Assembly: GCA_021234155.1 (NCBI GenBank)
Contig: JAJEKV010000031.1
Span: 12,820,928-12,884,927 of the forward strand
Reading direction: 5' to 3'
Length of the DNA: 64,000 nt
From: Isoetes taiwanensis
Taxonomy: Eukaryota > Streptophyta > Lycopodiopsida > Isoetales > Isoetaceae
Below the pieces are notes generated by a model, which was not told where the DNA came from, searched no databases, and saw nothing but the letters and a program-made list of their open reading frames with translations. Positions 13,605 through 25,240 of the stretch are shown piece by piece. Every line of letters begins with the position of its first letter. Within the stretch, counting starts at the first letter, position 1. The position numbers and the translations under genes were made by a program.

Positions 13605-13700
13605 CGGTGTAATGGTGTAATGGCACCGATGGTAAGTGGAAGCCGCATTCATCAAATGTGGTGCCGATTTTAATCGGTGGGGTTCAAATCCCCATTCTTG
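13605..13700 (+). ncRNA. tRNA-derived SINE head or tRNA pseudogene
   Basis: A box-A-like sequence (TGGTGTAATGG, 13613-13623) is followed by an excellent T-arm at about 13679-13695: TGGGG, loop TTCAAAT, CCCCA, a perfect 5-bp stem containing the pol III B box GGTTCAAATCC. The spacing between boxes, about 60 nt, suits a tRNA-like promoter. No clean acceptor stem or anticodon arm is visible, so a functional tRNA is unlikely. It precedes the poly(T) of an inverted LINE tail. Confidence 0.55.
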
Positions 13701-13724
13701 CATGCATTTTCCTTGTTTTGTTCG

Positions 13725-13727
<3 letters not shown>

Positions 13728-13757
<30 letters not shown>

Positions 13758-14470
13758 AAGAACGATGACTTATATTAAATAAAAAGGATTACACAAAAGA
13801 AGACTCGGATGAGATGGAGATAAGTCCCCAAATCTCATCCTTATCATCATCGATAACTTGGACACCAAATATTGATCATACAACTTTGTCTTTAACTTCG
13901 CAAGCGCTTGGTCAGGCCCGAGAGACATTCTTAAAGACCGGATGACACCGATTCTTCCAAACAACCCAAACAAGTTAGCCGCGGTGATATGGAACGCTAC
14001 TTTCTTTAACCTTGGCCACCGCCGAGGAAGTAAACCAAGAAGGATTTGTTGACTATGGAGGTGGGGATCGAAAAGCGAAGCCCGAACCCATGCCCATGTG
14101 GTATGTGCGTTTGTCGCATTGAGGGTAAAACAATGCTCAATAGTCTCAAAGCGACACCTTGCATACGGGCAAAGAGGACTTACCCGTGGCTTAAATGAAA
14201 GTACCTTCACATTAACCCGAGTGACCGATGAGCAATTTGCCGAGAAGCACCAGTATTTAGGAATGATATTCTTATCCCGTATACACCTCCACATGCGCCG
14301 AAGTTGATCTTCTTGAATCGGCACCGCCCAATGTGTAGAGGGCGTAAGGGGGCGCAGCCGTTAGGGCTCAGAGAGTGACTTCGAACCAAATCCTTTCCCA
14401 ATGAAATGTCTCCAATAACTTTCCAGATCCGCTCGTCCCCGGCTCCTTCTGTCTTGCTTAGGTGAAACAT
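13728..14470 (-). mobile_element. 5'-truncated LINE tail with zf-RVT domain
   Basis: A T-run at 13728-13756 is the poly(A) tail of a minus-strand LINE. The minus frame 14324-13770 encodes the C-terminal zinc-binding region of a LINE ORF2: CPYARCRFETIEHCF, followed by WAWVR and downstream hydrophobic/charged sequence. Upstream coding (14470-14207) is in another frame, so it is frameshifted. EN and RT domains are absent. It is related to, but not the same as, the LINE tails at 40.3-41.1 and 42.5-43.3 kb. Confidence 0.8.
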
Positions 14471-14491
14471 CAGGGAACGGGGTTTTGTGGG

Positions 14492-14508
14492 CGGGGTTCA
14501 ACTCCCCG
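14492..14508 (+). other. Isolated tRNA-like T-arm
   Basis: CGGGG, loop TTCAACT, CCCCG: a perfect 5-bp T-stem with a B-box-like loop, lying just beyond the 5' end of the inverted LINE tail. A second SINE end is the simplest reading. No box A is seen upstream at the right distance. Confidence 0.4.
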
Positions 14509-14868
14509 TGCTTCCTTATGTTTAATTCATATACTGCCAGAGCGTGTGCAGCAGTTTGTTGTACAGTTTATGAACAGGTTGAGTTTCAGCCTTCATTTTG
14601 GCAGGTCCTTCTGTATTTTTCTTTGCAAGTGACACAGGTGTGCACAGTGTTGCTTCATAGCAGGCGTGCTGCTGTAACAGTATTTGTGTGACACAGGTTT
14701 GCTTTGTTGTCGTCTGTGTGTATGTATCCATTTGACTTCAATTGAATACTTCTATTGAACCTTAGGCTGACGTGGAAATGGGGTTTTGACCCCATCTTGA
14801 CTTGGGTTGGACGGCTGTGGTTTTGGGGCAGGGCATGTGCTTGGGTATATGCCATTTTTTGATGGCTA

Positions 14869-14916
14869 GGATGTAGCGATTATAGGATGTAGCGATTATA
14901 GGATGTAGCGATTTAT
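14869..14916 (+). repeat. 16-bp tandem repeat, about three copies
   Basis: Unit AGGATGTAGCGATTAT repeated almost perfectly about three times. Non-coding. Confidence 0.85.
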
Positions 14917-14959
14917 TGCTGGTTTAGATGTGGTCATGGTAAAGTATGCATTCCCCATG

Positions 14960-15075
14960 ACTTTTTGGTCTAGTGGTAACACGCTAGTCCTATAGTATGT
15001 TCGAGACTCTGTATGTCTCAAGTTTGAGATTGCTCAGAGTCGTATTATGTATAGACCCCCTCTAGGGTCCCCTTA
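14960..15075 (+). mobile_element. tRNA-derived SINE candidate
   Basis: Box A TGGTCTAGTGG (14966-14976) and box B GTTCGAGACTC (14999-15009) are both close to the plant pol III consensus, with 22 nt between them. A related GTTTGAGATT follows at about 15022. The body runs on to about 15070, ending near CCCCCTCTAGGGTCC. No poly(A) tail or target duplication is evident. Confidence 0.55.
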
Positions 15076-15077
15076 GA

Positions 15078-16246
15078 CGTTATCTTTATCGTTGTAAGGG
15101 GTATAACAACTATCTATTTATCTTTATTGTCGTAAGGGTATAACAACTCAATTATAGTCATATTTCTGAGATCTATCTTTATTGTTGTAAGGGGCATAAC
15201 GGCCCAATTATAATCATGTTGATCTTTATTGTTGTAAGGGTATAACGACCCAATTCTGTTCATCTTGAGAGGTGTCTTGGGGATGTAACACTTAAAGGTA
15301 TGGTTGAACATATGGTTGCTATTGCCAACACACTTGATGCTATGACAAAATGAGATTTCTTGTACGGTTTGATGATTTTATTAGGATGCTTGGGACACCT
15401 TTCCGTTGTTTACCTTATGGACCCCACCGGAAACCTAAATCAAATTGCTTACCCAAACATTCACGTTTGAGAAGTGCACGACATCATAATTTGTTGATAA
15501 TTTTTACTTTGTTTAACCATTATTAGAGAATCAATGTACGTAAATAGCATTCCCTTAATTGTTGTATGTGGTGTCGCAGCCTTAAATGACCCCACAGGAA
15601 AATGATAATGTCCGTATGATATTCTTGACAAAAATAGCCGCTCTTTCGCTCTTTCTGAGCGTGACATTTGAGAGGTACAATCTAGCCTAAAAGGCTAGGG
15701 CTATAATTGAGCATATGCAAAGATATCATCAAACATCTATTGTCTAATTATATACCTATATAGATTAGACTTAGATGCCAAGTGTTAGACCTTCAAAAAT
15801 GGTAACATGGTAAGGATGAACCAGCTAACACCACAAGAATGTGGTCCATGATACAATGAAAATTTGATATGTGCAGTATGGCAAGTGGATGATCAAGGTC
15901 TGACGTGCACATATGTATAATGTACAAACGAGGTTCCACACTGAGATCAGCTATCTGGATTTCAAGCTACTCCAAATCTAGACCAAAGCACATGGGCCAC
16001 TGATGTGAATAGCATGGCATCTGAGTAATATGGTGGAGCCATCTGGTGAGAATGTCGTCCATGATATAGCAAGGTTATTGTACAACGACGTCTTGACAAT
16101 ATAATGTAGGAAAGCATGTTCAAGTTGGAATTTGTAGGAGGAAGAATTGAACACATATAACTCTAACCCCCAAACAAAGATGCTAAAGTTTGTAAAGTTG
16201 GAGTTATCAAAGCAGGTAGATGGGCCATTGACAGTACACAATGAAG
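15078..16246 (-). repeat. R1 repeat family, copy C
   Basis: Diverged copy of R1 in the same orientation as copy A (matches about 380-1372). At its left end the short R1 segment containing TTTATTGTTGTAAGGG is amplified into about four tandem units of 55-60 bp (15078-15255). The rest follows copy A with many substitutions and small deletions. The right boundary is near 16246. Confidence 0.75.
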
Positions 16247-16785
16247 CACAGTTTCATTATACGTGGACTTTGCACTTGTCCATTTTGATCCCAAATTAGT
16301 AAGTAATGTCTATAATACACTACAAATAGCAAAAAAAAGTGGGATTGGATGAGTTTATTATATCAAAATATGTAATTTGGCATTGCCCCAAAATTGGGCC
16401 CACGCCAAATGTAGTGGAAGAAGACAAATATTATAGCGCAAATAAAATTTTAATAGCCTCATTTGAAAGGCACACCCAACAAATATACTTAAATAAATGA
16501 AAGTTGCACGTTACAAGATTAATAGGCGAAGGTGACTATACATTATATTCACCAAATAAGGACCTCAAATTTCGTGCCTGCCCAATTTGATGGCGAGTTT
16601 ACAATATATTAACGTGCTTAAGATCTCAAATTAGATGCCCGCACAATAATTATCAGACTTCTTGGCAGTTTGTTCAGTTATCATCATCATCTGCCCTACA
16701 TAAAATTCAATTCATATTTCAAAAAATCTCAAAATATGCTACTCTAACTATATATATCTAATATAGAGAGACACTTACTTATACA
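16246..16785. other. AT-rich non-coding stretch
   Basis: I see no gene, RNA or repeat structure that I can name here. Confidence 0.5.
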
Positions 16786-16786
16786 A

Positions 16787-16975
16787 GCTGCCCCCTTGTT
16801 AGTAGAGATTTGGGTGGCAGCACGTGGACCGTCCAGATTTGAGATTGACGGCCAAGATGGTGCCACCTTGGAACACCCCAAGCAGCCCCCTTGTTGGTAG
16901 AGATTGAGGTGTCGTTGCGTTGGCCGTCGAACTTGCAAGATCGACGGCCTAGATGGTGCCACCCTTATTTGGGGC
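16787..16975 (+). repeat. Two-unit tandem duplication, about 100 bp
   Basis: Units at about 16787-16886 and 16887-16975 each run from AAGC(T/A)GCCCCCTTGTT through GTAGAGATT to a CCTAGATGGTGCCACC-like end. They are diverged but clearly homologous. Confidence 0.75.
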
Positions 16976-17044
16976 TTTTGATCTGGGCTGTCAAATTTAG
17001 GGATTCACTACAACCCCAACATTTGGTCCACAGCTGAAAACAAC

Positions 17045-17330
17045 AGTAAAAACACAATACGGGTTGTTTTTTTGGAGATTTGAAAAAAACCTACACATAG
17101 TTATACGGAGGTGTGGTTTTTCAAGGATATGATGTAGTTTTTCTTAAGGAGCCATAGTTTTCTTTTTTAAGAATGTGTGGTTTCTTAAGGAGGTGTAGTT
17201 TCTTTTTTAAGGATGCGTTGTTTTCTCAGGCAGTATGGTTTTTTGAAGGGATGTTTTTTTTTAGGTGTTGTTTTTTAAGGTAGTGTTTTTTGAGGTCTGG
17301 TTTTTTATAGTTTTCTAAGAATCTATGTAT
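17045..17330 (+). repeat. T/G-rich degenerate array
   Basis: Irregular repeats of words such as GGTGTAGTTT and TTTTTTAAGGATG, about 25-30 bp apart. It is the opposite-strand counterpart of the A/C-rich array at 6190-6350. Non-coding. Confidence 0.6.
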
Positions 17331-17814
17331 GACCAATTTGCCCACATGCCATTACTGCCACAAAATGGCAGCATAGAAGAGCTATATGCATGCTTGATAC
17401 ACTTCACTAGCATTTGACTTCATACATATATGTGTGTGAGTTTGTAGAGCATGAAACTTGAAGACATCCATCAGTTGGAAAGTTGTAGTGAAGAACCAAA
17501 GACAGACACTAGTTTGGCATGCATCATATAGCCATTTTTTGAAGGATATTTGATCACCTAAACATCTTGAACACTTGAAGTCAAAGGTTGAAGACCCCAA
17601 AGTTAAAGTTTGGAAGACCACTCGAATTTCAATGGTACTTTGCATGATTTAAGCTTTTGCCATGATGTTACTTCTTAAGGTATGATTTTCTATTTCCCAA
17701 GGCTTTACTACCATTCCACCCAAAGAAATCATCTCTTTAAACATCACTTTTTTCCTTTTCATACACCATTGCATTAGAGAAAGTATCTCTGGTTTCATAA
17801 ACATATAACCTGGA

Positions 17815-18010
17815 TTCATGAACTTAGAACTTCTGGAACCATGTTAGAACTTCTGAACTTAGAGTTATTTCATGTAACTTCATGAACTTAGAACTTCTGG
17901 ACTTAGAACTTAGATAACTTAGAACTTAGAGAACTTAGAACTTCTGAACTTAGAGTTATTTCATGAACTTAGAGAACTTCATGAACTTAGAACTTCTGGA
18001 ACTTAGTTAT
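17815..18010 (+). repeat. Minisatellite 1 (TGAACTTAGAACTTCTG-type units)
   Basis: Imperfect head-to-tail units of about 17 bp with core GAACTTAGAACTTCTG, with variable truncation between units. Directly followed by a second, unrelated minisatellite. Confidence 0.85.
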
Positions 18011-18044
18011 TTCTGAGATAGAAACCCGATTTGGACAAACTTCA

Positions 18045-18475
18045 GCTTAGAGGATCAAATGCCTTGAACTTAAACTTTGATATGCAAATGCCTTCACTAT
18101 CAAAAGCCTTAAACTGTGATATGCAAATGCCTTAAACTTAAACTTCGATGCCTTAAACTTGAAGTTTTCAAATGCCTTAAACTTTGTCATATGCCTTAAA
18201 CTTAAACTATGATATGCAAATGCCTTCACTATCAAATGCCTTAAACTGTGATATCCAAATGCCTTAACCTTAAACTTTGATGCTTGAACTGAGTATCAAA
18301 TGTCTTACACTTTGTCAAATGACTTAAACTTAAACTTTGATATGGAAATGCCTTCACTATCAAATGCCTTAAACTTTGATATGCAAATGCCTGAAACTTA
18401 AACTTTGCTGCCTTACCCTAACAGTATCAAATGCCTTCAACCTTGTCAAATGCCTTAAACTTAAACTTATGAAAA
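18045..18475 (+). repeat. Minisatellite 2 (AAATGCCTTAAACTTAAACT-type units)
   Basis: About ten or more imperfect units of AAATGCCTTAAACTTAAACT with TTGATATGC, CACTATC or TTGTC spacers. A higher-order period of about 120 bp is suggested by the recurring CCTTCACTATCAAA(A/T)GCC block near 18091, 18225 and 18350. Confidence 0.85.
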
Positions 18476-18561
18476 GCACTTTAGAGTTTGAACCTGATTT
18501 GAACCAATAATCTCAATAACTTTTTTTCTACACATAGTGACAAAAAATTACATAACAATGA

Positions 18562-21500
18562 TCATGGACAGCCACCTACTCTGTCATTATCCAAGGTTAC
18601 AATGCTTAAAGCGCTCGGAGGCTTGCAAAGCTTACATTGCACGGAAGATTCGCGGCAGAAGCCAACCTTTTTACCATCCAAGTAGAACTGAAAATCACCA
18701 TAACAACAAAAATTGTCTACAAGCTTCCTACATTCAAACAATGTCCATTCTTCTTCCACATTAAAAATTCTGGCATCCCTACCCATGCAATCAATTGAGA
18801 GCTCCATTGCATTGGAAGTGGCTGAATGATCCTCCACCGCCTTCCATTCCCAATGATCTCGAACCCAAATGCGCCGGCTTCTCTCCACGGAATAATTTGC
18901 ATACAATATCTGCTTCGTGACTCTATACCTGCAAATGATGTATTGCCATCAGTTCAGCCCTAAACCAACAAACATAACCAAGCTTCTAGTTACATGAAGA
19001 CTAGTGTCTCGCATGCAACCGAGGTGATGGTCAGTTGACCTCCACTTTCATGCTGCCTACTTTTCTTGCTGCTGGGGAGCAGCAAGTCCAATGTTTCAGG
19101 AGAGATTTTGCTGGCCGTGTATGGTATTGGTGCCACTCTAATGGACTCATGCTTGAAAAAGAAAGCAAAGCCAGCAATTGGTAGAAATACCTTGCACATC
19201 TCACCCCACCTCTTTCTGTCAGTGTTCTAAGAACTTCTGCTCCAACACATTCTTGATACGCTGTTACAAGGCTCATGTCATAAAAATTAGTACCAATTTG
19301 CTTCAAATTAGGCTCTTCAATCTCGTCCAACTTACCAATGCCTGCACGAGAGACCGTGTAATGATATTTGTGAAAGAAAATACCTCAGGCTCTCAAAGTA
19401 GATGCAGAATCATGAGATATCAATGCACAAAGCTTGTGATGATACACTTCAAGCACACTAGTAATGCTGCAGGCAGAAACTCTGTCAGTGTAATCTGAAG
19501 AAAAAATTGTATTGGCTTCAAGGGTCCGGCTTCCAGAAACTTTTTTATTGGCCAAATCACTGCTAGTGTAGCCATGCTCCACAATCAACTCCTTCACCTT
19601 AGTACCTCCTGTGCCAAAAACAAAACTTCTTACATGGGCCTTCCAATGGGCATTCACGTCCACTAGCTTGGCTCTTTTCACTGCATGAGTGCTTGTGGAT
19701 GTAGGAAGGAGGGTAACCCAGGAGGCAACAGAAACATTAGAAGTCTAGACATTCCCCATTGAAATCCTTGACATTGTGAAGGACCACAATTCTTGCTTCA
19801 GATCGATTGCCCATTTTCTGCATGAATGTGAAGAACAAAAAGTTAGTTTCAGGAAAAAACTCGAGCAAATAGCATCAAAATCTTACCTTGTGATGAAAGT
19901 GTTTCTGTTGGAGGAGTCAGTAAAGGCTCTGCACCTACAACTGCTTTAGCTTTCTCAACTGCCATCCTCTCTATTTCCTCAACTTCACTTTGCCATGTTC
20001 GAAGAGGCACTGTTGCAAATGGTTCTATTACCGGCACTGTAAATGTCATTGGTGATCTGGAGCTGGAAGGTTTTAGGTCTACAGATTCAGTCTGCTTATC
20101 TATAAAGAGAGTCGATGTAGATGGCTCAAGAACATCAGCCATGAAAGGTGCTTCTAGGATAGGAACAGCCTCATCTGCAAACAAACAAATGATCTAAATT
20201 TCAATAGACATAAAAGAACATGAAAACATAACTTAAACAATGAGAAATATTAGGTACATTCTGGTACATTCAGCTTTAACATGTACATTTCACATACAGC
20301 AAATGTACCAAATGTACGTAACTACATTTAACTGTAGCCAAATGTACATGTAATGTACCTTATGTACATTTAAGGTACCTAGAATTACCTAGATGTATCT
20401 AGATGTGCCTAGATGTACCTAGATGTGCCTAGATGTATATTAAATGTACCCAGATGTACCTTGAATTACCTAGATGTACCTAGATGTACCCAGGTATCCA
20501 GTTAGGGAATGTAGATCTATGCCTAAAAATGCACATATATGTAAAAAATGCACATACTTATGAATCCATCTACAGATGCACTCTAAAAATAAATGCATGT
20601 ACATCTATTTGCAGATGTAGACTCCATTAGATACATGTACAACTGATACATCTACAGTCCGAGCTCAAAAATAAAAGCATCAATAAACAAGAAAATATAT
20701 GCCTATGTACCTCTGCTTACAGATGTACACTAAAAGTTATACATGTACAAGGAATAGCAATGCACTGAAAGCCATACATGTAGAACTATGCAGATTACAA
20801 TAACAAATATGAATTAAGAGAAATATAAGTTTAAATTAATTGAGAGTAATGCATACAATGCACAGCAGGGAAACCAAGCTGAATTCGAATGCCCTCATCC
20901 CAGATGTAACCTTTTATGCAATTCTGTTTTTTCATGGACCAAATAACACAAGCAGAAGAGGCAATAAGCATGTCTGCATGGAGCTAGCAGCAACAAACCA
21001 GATTTGCCAAAGCCTTGGCCACAACAGGTACATGAACTGAATGTGATGAACTGCTCTATAGAAGTAGCTCCTACAGGGTAGGGCCTCGGGTGCTAAACAA
21101 TAGGTCCTGCTCTCCCCATGAAATTCAAAATTTGTGAATGCCTTTGCTGAACCAATGCAATGCAATTAAGTTTTTCCTTTGCTTGTTCAATTGAGATTGC
21201 ATGCCTTTCAATGTCTGTAGTTGCTTCCTGCAAATTAATTTCTAGTTTAGAAGAGTGCTGCTCTTTCTCAGTACTACTCATAACCAAGTCTTCCAACTTG
21301 TACTTCAATACTCCGAAGCTAACTTAATTTCCAGCAGGATCCTGGGACAATTTGTCAAATTCCAATTTTGTCTCATCTATTTTCTGGGAAATCTGCTGCA
21401 GATCTTTAGATAGCATATTCTTTCTACCCTCAATCCGGTTGATGACCTTCAATGCATCCCTCCTTTTTGCTTCCAGTGGTCATTCAATAGGTTAGTTTTC

Positions 21501-22046
21501 TCCTCCGACCCATGCTTAAATAACTGGTTTATTGTGTCAACATCTGATCTAGAATAACCCAGAGCTCTAATATTCTGCTGCAATACCACCTCCTGTTTGA
21601 TATTTGAGGATTTACCTATTGCAAGGTCCTCTGTAATTTCTGAAGTTTTGGCAAGATCTTTGGCACGTCTATCCAATCAACAAGTTGTCCCTTCAAGTGA
21701 AGAGCAAATGCTCTAGCAAAATAGGTAGAAATATAATGGTTTGTAACCTATTTCTTGCCATAAACCAATTCATAATATTTAAAAAAATCATTTTTCCATG
21801 CGTTCTGGATTCTCCCTTCCTTGAATCCTCTTCTATTTTTTGGAGCTTCATCCCATACCTCGTTCATAACCTTCTCTAGGTTGGGTATATGGGCCTCGGC
21901 ATGTTTATCATGGAGGTCTTTGGCTTGGATCACATCAGAACCCAAAATTTACTCTTTGGAGGTAAGATTCCACGGCCGGAAGCACTGGCTTCTTGCTTCG
22001 GCTGTGGTGATGAGCAAGCACTGATCTGGGGGCATTTTGGGGCCAT
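18562..22046 (-). pseudogene. Decayed multi-exon gene, function unknown (coiled coil)
   Basis: Minus strand, read right to left. ATG 22046 opens a Lys/Pro/Ser-rich N-terminus (MAPKCPQISACSSPQP). A frameshift near 21940 leads into 21945-21748, ending FFKYYELVYGKK. Next is a long heptad-like coiled coil (21676-21093) with an in-frame TAA at 21324-21326 and at least one frameshift near 21470. Exons with GT-AG borders follow: 20174-19887 (Pro/Ser/Thr-rich then WQSEVEEIERMAVEKAKAVV), 19817-19384 (frame changes; contains HWKAHVRSFVFGTGG), 19341 to about 18990 and 18928-18562 (contains SRRIWVRDHWEWK). I do not recognise the family. The segment around VIQAKDLHDKHAEAHIPNLE could be an HMG-box-like helix, weakly. 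The charged coiled coil and decay style resemble the plus-strand gene at 23.3-33.9 kb, so it may be a relic of a related element. Confidence 0.6.
20225..20790 (+). repeat. TGTACNNNNATG-rich intronic minisatellite
   Basis: This lies in an intron of the minus-strand gene. The densest part (20375-20490) is a run of 10-11-bp units CCTAGATGTA/CCTAGATGTG. The flanks are enriched in TGTAC and ATGTACATT words, so the region is rich in short palindromes (GTAC). Confidence 0.8.
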
Positions 22047-22129
22047 AGCTAGATCAAGAATTCGTGATCAGAATGCAAGCAGAGAAGGCAAGGGCGGGAT
22101 ACTGAACGAGAGGCAAACCAGGAAATAAT

Positions 22130-22974
22130 TTGGTAAAGAATTTTAAAATCCGAAAAATGGTGCGATTACAGAGTGGTGGATAGCATTAATCATGGCAGTT
22201 AACAGCGGATCATGATGACAGTTATTCCAAAAATGTGCATTCGGTACATATGTACATGTACAAAAAGGGCTACATTTATAGACACCCTTTCATGCTTTTA
22301 CCCTGCCACGATGCAGAGCACGTGCACCTGACCATGGGGGGTCATGGTGAGATATGAGTGATCATGCGCGATGATGGGATTGTGAGACATTCTCTAGTTT
22401 AGACCCTCAGGGGCATGAGGCACTGCGGGTGTACTCGATCAAGGGGTTCGTATAGTATACAAGGTAGAACCCGATCATGGGCAATGATAGGATCATCTTA
22501 AATGGTCCTTAAGCTCAAATCCTTGTGGGGCCATGATCGAGTGCAAGGTAGTAGGGGTAACCTTGAGCTAGTAGTTCGGCTCAAGGAGGTAATTAGGGGG
22601 GTGGTCCCCTAAAACCACAAACTTATTAACTTATATAACGTAATGTGCTACTTGCCAGTAAAGGGAAGCATGGAGGAGGGAGCACGTTACGAAAGGATAG
22701 GAGTCATAGATTTTAGACTAACTATGAACTCCTAAATTTGTTGTAATAATATTATATGTGTATACTTTTATAATAATAGTTGGTATGGCTATATAATTTT
22801 GTATAACTTATAAATATACTCGTATACTTACATAATAAGAAATTAACGAAAAGTTGATCTTTTCAATAGAGTTAAGTTCCTATATTCTTGTTGTGAGTTT
22901 TTTGTGGTCATTTGGTGTTCGTCACCTTAGCGTAATCGAGGACAACATTATCCTTTTGGGGGAGGGGAGGAGGG
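22130..22974. other. Non-coding left flank of the large inverted-repeat element
   Basis: I see no gene. The end (22950-22974) is a G/A-rich tract (GGGGGAGGGGAGGAGGG) directly against the left terminal inverted repeat. On the other side of the element a purine tract (AAGGGGAGAA, 38779-38788) is followed by TGTGACATTCC, like a polypurine tract plus LTR start. The element may therefore have inserted into the purine tract of an LTR retrotransposon; no clean target duplication can be read in such low-complexity sequence. Confidence 0.45.
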
Positions 22975-23003
22975 GGGTCTAAGTTAGATATTGGGGTACA
23001 AAA
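22975..23003 (+). repeat. Left terminal inverted repeat
   Basis: 29 nt beginning GGGTCTAAGTTAGA. It differs from the reverse complement of the right end at one position (T against C). After it the sequence continues with a short GCGAA-rich tract, AGCGAAGCGAAGCGAG. Confidence 0.8.
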
Positions 23004-24577
23004 AAGCGAAGCGAAGCGAGAGAAAGACGCTAAGCGGCCTTGGGACGCACCTTTTCGATTTCCGTAGCGCCTTTCCGCATGAACAATGATTTTGATTGTC
23101 GAGGTGTAATTATTGGCGCTCATTGTTACTAATTGAATTGTATTTTGCACCAATTTGCTCCTCGATTGCACCGATTCCACGCATTTTACAAATTGAATCA
23201 TCCTCTTCAAGGCGCTTTGCTCGACCTCTTTGTTTCTTGCTGTTTTTTTTTAAAGTATCTTCTTTTCTCATGGCTGGTGAAGGAATCATCCCACAACAAA
23301 AGCTGAAATGGCTGGCGAAAAATGTCACTGCAGATGACTGGAACAGTGTTTGGTCTGAGCCAATGGTTTCAGGCAAAATCAAACTTTGTTCGTCCTCATT
23401 TGAAGCTGAAATTGGATGGCTTGATCGATTTCTTGTATGGAGATGGAGGTGTCCCGAATAATGAATTGAGGAAGCTAGTAGCATTATCATTTGCATGGGA
23501 AAACTGTAGTCGGGCAGAGCATAACCCTGAGGCTCATCGGGTTGATTGGGATGCTTACAAGAAACAAAGTTAATGTTTGGTCCGGAGAAAAAGGGATGAC
23601 ATTGATGTTAAAAAGAAGATGTTAAAAGGATCAAAACTACGGTTCCTTCATGCCAAAGTACACCAGTAACCCAGGCAGATCAACACCGCAACTTGAATTT
23701 AAGGGGAAAGGTGTCGGTCTTCTGAGTTTTCTGTTTCCAATTTAAGTTTCAACATTTCTTTGATTGAAGAGGAGGTTAGTAAGTTGGAAACAGATTTAGA
23801 CAACTGTACAACTGATCTGGTAAAAATAATTAGTACCATTGAGGTAGATAAGAACTCTTTAGCAAGGGAAGAGAGGATGATTGAGCTTGGAAGGAACGGG
23901 ATAGCAAGAATGGAGAATGTGTTGTCTGCTTTGAATGCCATTTGAAGCTGACAAGAATGATGGAGACCTGAAGCAGATTGAAGAGTTAAAGCAAAAAATA
24001 AGTGGTGAAATATATTTTTGCTCTAAACTGGAGGCTTGCCTTCCAAAGGTTAGTGTTGAAGCATTACAAGAGAAGGAAAAGAAGGAAAGATTAAAAACTT
24101 CACTGGAATTCTGATTACAAGAAAGCAGGAAATATTTAGAAGCTGGTAGACAATTGATGGACTCAGATATATCAAAAATGACTATCATAACAATGAAAAG
24201 CAGGTTGCCTGGTTTCATGGAAGATGCATGTGCTGCATGTGGATTGGTCTTCAATCCAAAATATAAATTGAGTATGACACTACCATGTGAACATGTCTAT
24301 CACTTGGCAATTCAGGGTAAAAATTAAGGACGATTAATCGCAAATGGGCTATTTTATTTCTAATTCTAGGATTAAGATTTGAGAGATTAGTAGGATCAGT
24401 TTTGCATTTTTGGGATGTGCAATCGCCCATATGTAATTCTTTTTTATCTTGCCAGAAGAGAAAATCGCCCATGTCAAGATTCTTTTATAGATATTTTAAA
24501 AATGGATTAGTCCATATATGATCTTCAAAAATAATAAGTTTGAAAAATTGCATAAAATAACTGACATTAATGAGGGA

Positions 24578-24605
24578 CTAGTAACGGTGCCCAGCGTTGC
24601 TGGGC
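24578..24605 (-). terminator. Helitron-type 3' terminal hairpin (left border)
   Basis: 7-bp stem with a 3-nt loop at 24589-24605, 7 nt from a CTAG end. Here terminator means the transposition terminator of a Helitron, not transcription termination. Degenerate copies of the same hairpin lie at about 24698-24733 and 24747-24782 (TAGTACCCAATGTTGTTGTG), forming a 49-bp tandem duplication. Confidence 0.55.
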
Positions 24606-25240
24606 TTAAGCTGGAAATTTGCAAATGTTTTGACTGCAATGAGAAAAGTGTGCAGTAATCTTTTTTTATAACAAAAATTTATAACAAAAATAACCGCAGA
24701 TAGTAGCAGTACCCAATGTTGTTGTGGATTTTTACAAAAATAACCGCAGATAGTAGTAGTACCCAATGTTGTTGTGGATTAGTTGAGAACCTGTAAAGTT
24801 ATCCCATTTATAAAACATGACCAATCATTGACACCAAAAAAGTGACATTTGAATAGATACATGTTAAAAGTACATCTAGAACCACATTTTGCGAAGTACA
24901 AAGAATATGATACTCGTGTACTACACCCTCTATTTCCATCAGTTCAGAGCATTTTAATGCTTCTGAGCATGATTTGCGTCAATAACATCCAAATTATTGC
25001 AACCCAAAAGTCTGCATCTCAAACAGGTACTTTTATCAAATATTTCTTTTCTCCCTCCAACTGAGCCACATTTGACATATAAATATAAATCAATAAGATT
25101 TCGAAGGTCCTCCGTGAAGAATAAGAATCTATGTTTTTGTTCTACGTTCCAATTAGCTACAAATTTTAAACTGAACAGCTAAGAGATTATTACCATGCTC
25201 AAATACTATTTTTAACTCTCTATATGTCCAATGTCATGCC

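Noticed and set aside
13207-13612. Several overlapping GC-rich frames near 13.2-13.6 kb
   Set aside because: Open in many frames on both strands at once, with no recognisable domain; likely the 5' part of a SINE or other repeat.
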